Source of the DNA: Balamuthia mandrillaris
Taxonomy: Eukaryota; Discosea; Longamoebia; Balamuthiidae
DNA: 64,000 bases
Assembly: GCA_031835245.1 (NCBI GenBank)
Contig: JAVKOQ010000130.1
Coordinates: forward strand, 1-64,000
Direction: 5' to 3'
Part shown: positions 62,204-64,000 of the stretch, in pieces
Layout of the letters: each line of letters starts with the position of its first letter
How positions within the stretch are numbered: position 1 is the first letter of the stretch
Notes under the pieces: generated by a model
The model's database searches: none
Told to the model about the DNA's origin: nothing
What the model saw: the letters and a program-made list of their open reading frames with translations, nothing else
Program-made: the position numbers and the translations under genes

Positions 62204-62915
62204 GACGGTCGGTCCTTTTTTTTTTTTTTTTTGTGTGTTGTTGTTCCTTCCGCTCTTGTGCTAACCAAGGAAGAACAGTACCAGGCCAACAAGCAGTGCG
62301 TTTTTACCAGCTGGCTTATTGTGCTATCATCTGGATTCACAGATATATTACCGGTCTTTTATATTATTATGCTACATTATCCATTCGAATAAACGCACAA
62401 CAACAAAAAAATACGAAGGAGGAAGGCATGCCATTACGTTCCACGATCACAGCCTGGCCCTCCGTCACCGAGGTTTTCGGCATGTTTTTTTTTTTGTTTC
62501 TCTTCTTGGGTTTGAAAGAGATGGGCTACGAGAGGAGAGAGGTGAGAGAGGAGAGGCGAGTAATGATTGTGCAGCGGGTCTCACATCAAGGCAGGAATGA
62601 AGCACGTTCGGATACCCATCGCAGGTTAATGCCTCCCGGATCCTATAGGCATTGGTGAGCCTGCGCTGCAGCTGCACAAAGCAGCGTCCACTTGATCTTC
62701 TTTTCCCTACCGATGATGCTGTTTGTAGTTTGTTCCATTTTTTCTTCTTTCCCATTGTTGGTACGCCTTTCGGGAGCTTTGTAAACAAGAGTGGGAATGC
62801 ATGAATGGAGATAGCGAAATAGGCCGAAATTAATGTTATAAAATAGAGAATTATAACGCTGTTCCATAAAGAAGTCGCCACGCAAAGTTTTTTTTATTCT
62901 GTTTCTGCATTGAGC
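62204..62915. other. Intergenic region containing a duplicated exon fragment
   Basis: Divergent starts lie at both ends. A 54-base segment at 62431-62484 copies part of the SPFH gene (see separate entry). A minus-strand open frame at 62465-62881 overlaps it but resembles no family. Confidence 0.55.
62431..62484 (-). pseudogene. Copied 5' fragment of the SPFH gene
   Basis: The segment matches 60144-60205. The first 33 bases are identical; the rest differs by a 6-base deletion and a few changes. Read on the minus strand it still begins ATG and gives MPKTSVTEGQAVIVERNG. No further part of the gene is present, so this is a short stray duplication. Confidence 0.85.
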
Positions 62916-63388
62916 ATGGTGGGACAGCACGTGTTGTTACTTGTCCTACTCTTGGCGGGCGCGGTAACCTTTGGCCAAGAGGCAGGGTGGACGGTCCTTA
63001 AGATTGAACCCACGAACCCAACCCCTGGGGATTATGCAACCGTCACTTTCCAAGCTGCGAGCGCAGAGTTGCTGAGGTCCGTCTGCGAATTTCGCTACGC
63101 CGTCAGCGAAGTGGCAGAGAATTGTATGTGGAGACCTTTCCAACGTGTTCGTTTTCTACAAACTGACAAAGCAAGTCTCATCATCCAAACAAAACAAAAC
63201 AAGACGCAACTGCAGAACCCAACTGGGAATGTAGTGACTTTGCGTGCAGGCGAATAGATCTGAGTAGTTGTGGTGAAGACACCTGCGTTATAAATGGCCA
63301 GTTTTCCGTCCGTGTAAATATTCCCCCGGACGCTGTTTCACCACTCCTGATTCAGGGATGGCTGACCTCCTACACTGTCACTCGTGGT

Positions 63389-63434
<46 letters not shown>

Positions 63435-64000
63435 TTCTTTCTTTCTTTCTTGTTGTTCCTTTTTTCTTTCTTTCTTTTTTGTCGTTCTATCTTTTTTTCT
63501 TTCTGTCTTTCTATCCATTTTCTTTCTTTCTTTCTTCAACGAAACGTGCAGGAGATTGGTGGACTCAAGTTCTTTCAAGGATCACTGCAACTTCCGACCT
63601 CATGCTAGGGGAACCTAGATTTACCCTGGATGCTGTCATTGAACCCCTTACATCCGATTACTTTGCTGGTGAGTCTGCCATGATGCGGATCAAGGTTAGC
63701 AATCAAGGACCGTCTGTGGCTAGAACTGCCGCTTGTGACCTGGTTGTTTCTAAAGAAGAATTCCTGGTTGCTCCCAGCAACTGTGCCCCTGTGCCAGGCT
63801 CCAATCAGTGGAGGTGCGTTGCCAGCTCTGCTATATCCCCGAACAAAGAAGGTGAGTGCCATGGTAACTTATGGATTGATGCTCCGAGTTATAACCGCTT
63901 TGTATAATGATTGCAAAGGTTTGATATCATCATTTGCCATCAAGCCATCCCCAGATTATCGAGGTATTGTCCAAGTGCAGGTCAGTAATTGCTCAGCCTC
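62916..64000 (+). CDS. Secreted or surface protein with DUF11/CARDB-like domain (5' part)
   Basis: The gene runs off the window. Exons: 62916-63144, 63216-63386, 63552-63851 and from 63919 onward. The start MVGQHVLLLVLLLAG is a clear signal peptide. The first domain is Cys-rich (SVCEFRYAVSEVAENC, WECSDFACR, SSCGEDTC), the spacing suggesting disulfides. Exon 3 holds a segment like DUF11/CARDB repeats of surface proteins: AMMRIKVSNQGPSVARTA, where an Ig-like strand pair is expected. The third intron has a long CT run and TTTC repeats. The protein is extracellular; its full domain set is unknown. Confidence 0.65.
63391..63431 (+). repeat. (CT)n microsatellite in the last gene
   Basis: The CT run followed by TTTC repeats fills most of intron 63387-63551. 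Confidence 0.9.

Noticed and set aside
62465-62881. 138-codon minus-strand open frame
   Set aside because: It overlaps the copied SPFH fragment in another frame and has no recognisable domain beyond a hydrophobic start.

Overview
The window is 64 kb of compact, gene-dense nuclear DNA from a protist. Nearly every gene is cut by short GT-AG introns (mostly 60-100 bases). Intergenic gaps are usually a few hundred bases, genes lie on both strands, and many introns carry CT/GA microsatellites. The gene set (a Roco kinase, an SH3-bearing DOCK exchange factor, a Fray-type STE20 kinase, major vault protein, a selenoprotein W, FG-GAP surface proteins) points to an amoebozoan, plausibly a discosean amoeba of the Acanthamoeba/Balamuthia kind. 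That placement is inference. I saw no tRNA or rRNA genes, no CRISPR arrays and no virus-like elements.

Layout. 0.7-1.8 kb: Spartan protease (+). 2.0-9.9 kb: a large DOCK-family GEF (-). 10.3-11.4 kb: a CHTOP/UIF-like mRNA export adaptor (+). 11.5-13.9 kb: a Fray/OSR1-like kinase (-). 14.5-17.8 kb: an LRR-SAPS fusion (+). 18.1-20.8 kb: mitochondrial glutamyl-tRNA synthetase (+). 21.3-22.1 kb: EAPP (+). 22.6-25.3 kb: an intact, nine-exon tyrosine recombinase with an AT-hook (+). 25.4-26.4 kb: a degenerate thiamine-triphosphatase-like CYTH protein (-). 26.8-29.2 kb: a PX-Sec14-PH protein (-). 29.6-32.2 kb: major vault protein (-). 32.8-42.2 kb: a 24-exon, 2510-residue protein joining an inositol-trisphosphate-receptor N-terminus to an LRR-Roc-COR-kinase Roco protein (+). 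42.8-44.3 kb: EME1 (+). 44.4-45.5 kb: ISY1 (-). 45.9-46.4 kb: ribosomal protein eL42 (+). 46.6-47.7 kb: an unknown protein (-). 48.3-49.5 kb: a PB1-NYN nuclease-like protein (-). 50.2-52.2 kb: an SLC25A44-like mitochondrial carrier (+). 52.3-53.3 kb: an AlaX-like protein (-). 53.5-55.8 kb: an HSF2BP/MEILB2-like protein (+). 56.0-56.4 kb: a selenoprotein W with an in-frame UGA and a candidate SECIS element (-). 56.6-58.9 kb: ALG9 (+). 59.2-60.3 kb: a small SPFH/stomatin-like protein (-). 60.6-62.2 kb: an FG-GAP type I membrane protein (-). 62.9 kb to the end: the start of a secreted protein with a DUF11/CARDB-like domain (+).

The genes do not form operons; each looks like its own transcription unit, often in divergent or convergent pairs. 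Shared themes are DNA repair and recombination (Spartan, EME1, HSF2BP-like, the tyrosine recombinase), signalling (DOCK, Fray kinase, IP3R-Roco kinase, LRR-SAPS), lipid-linked signalling (PX-Sec14-PH) and translation. For the genes where I list exons, splice phases were followed by hand and total lengths divide by three, which supports those models. The most striking find is the fusion of the IP3-receptor ligand-binding region to a Roco kinase.
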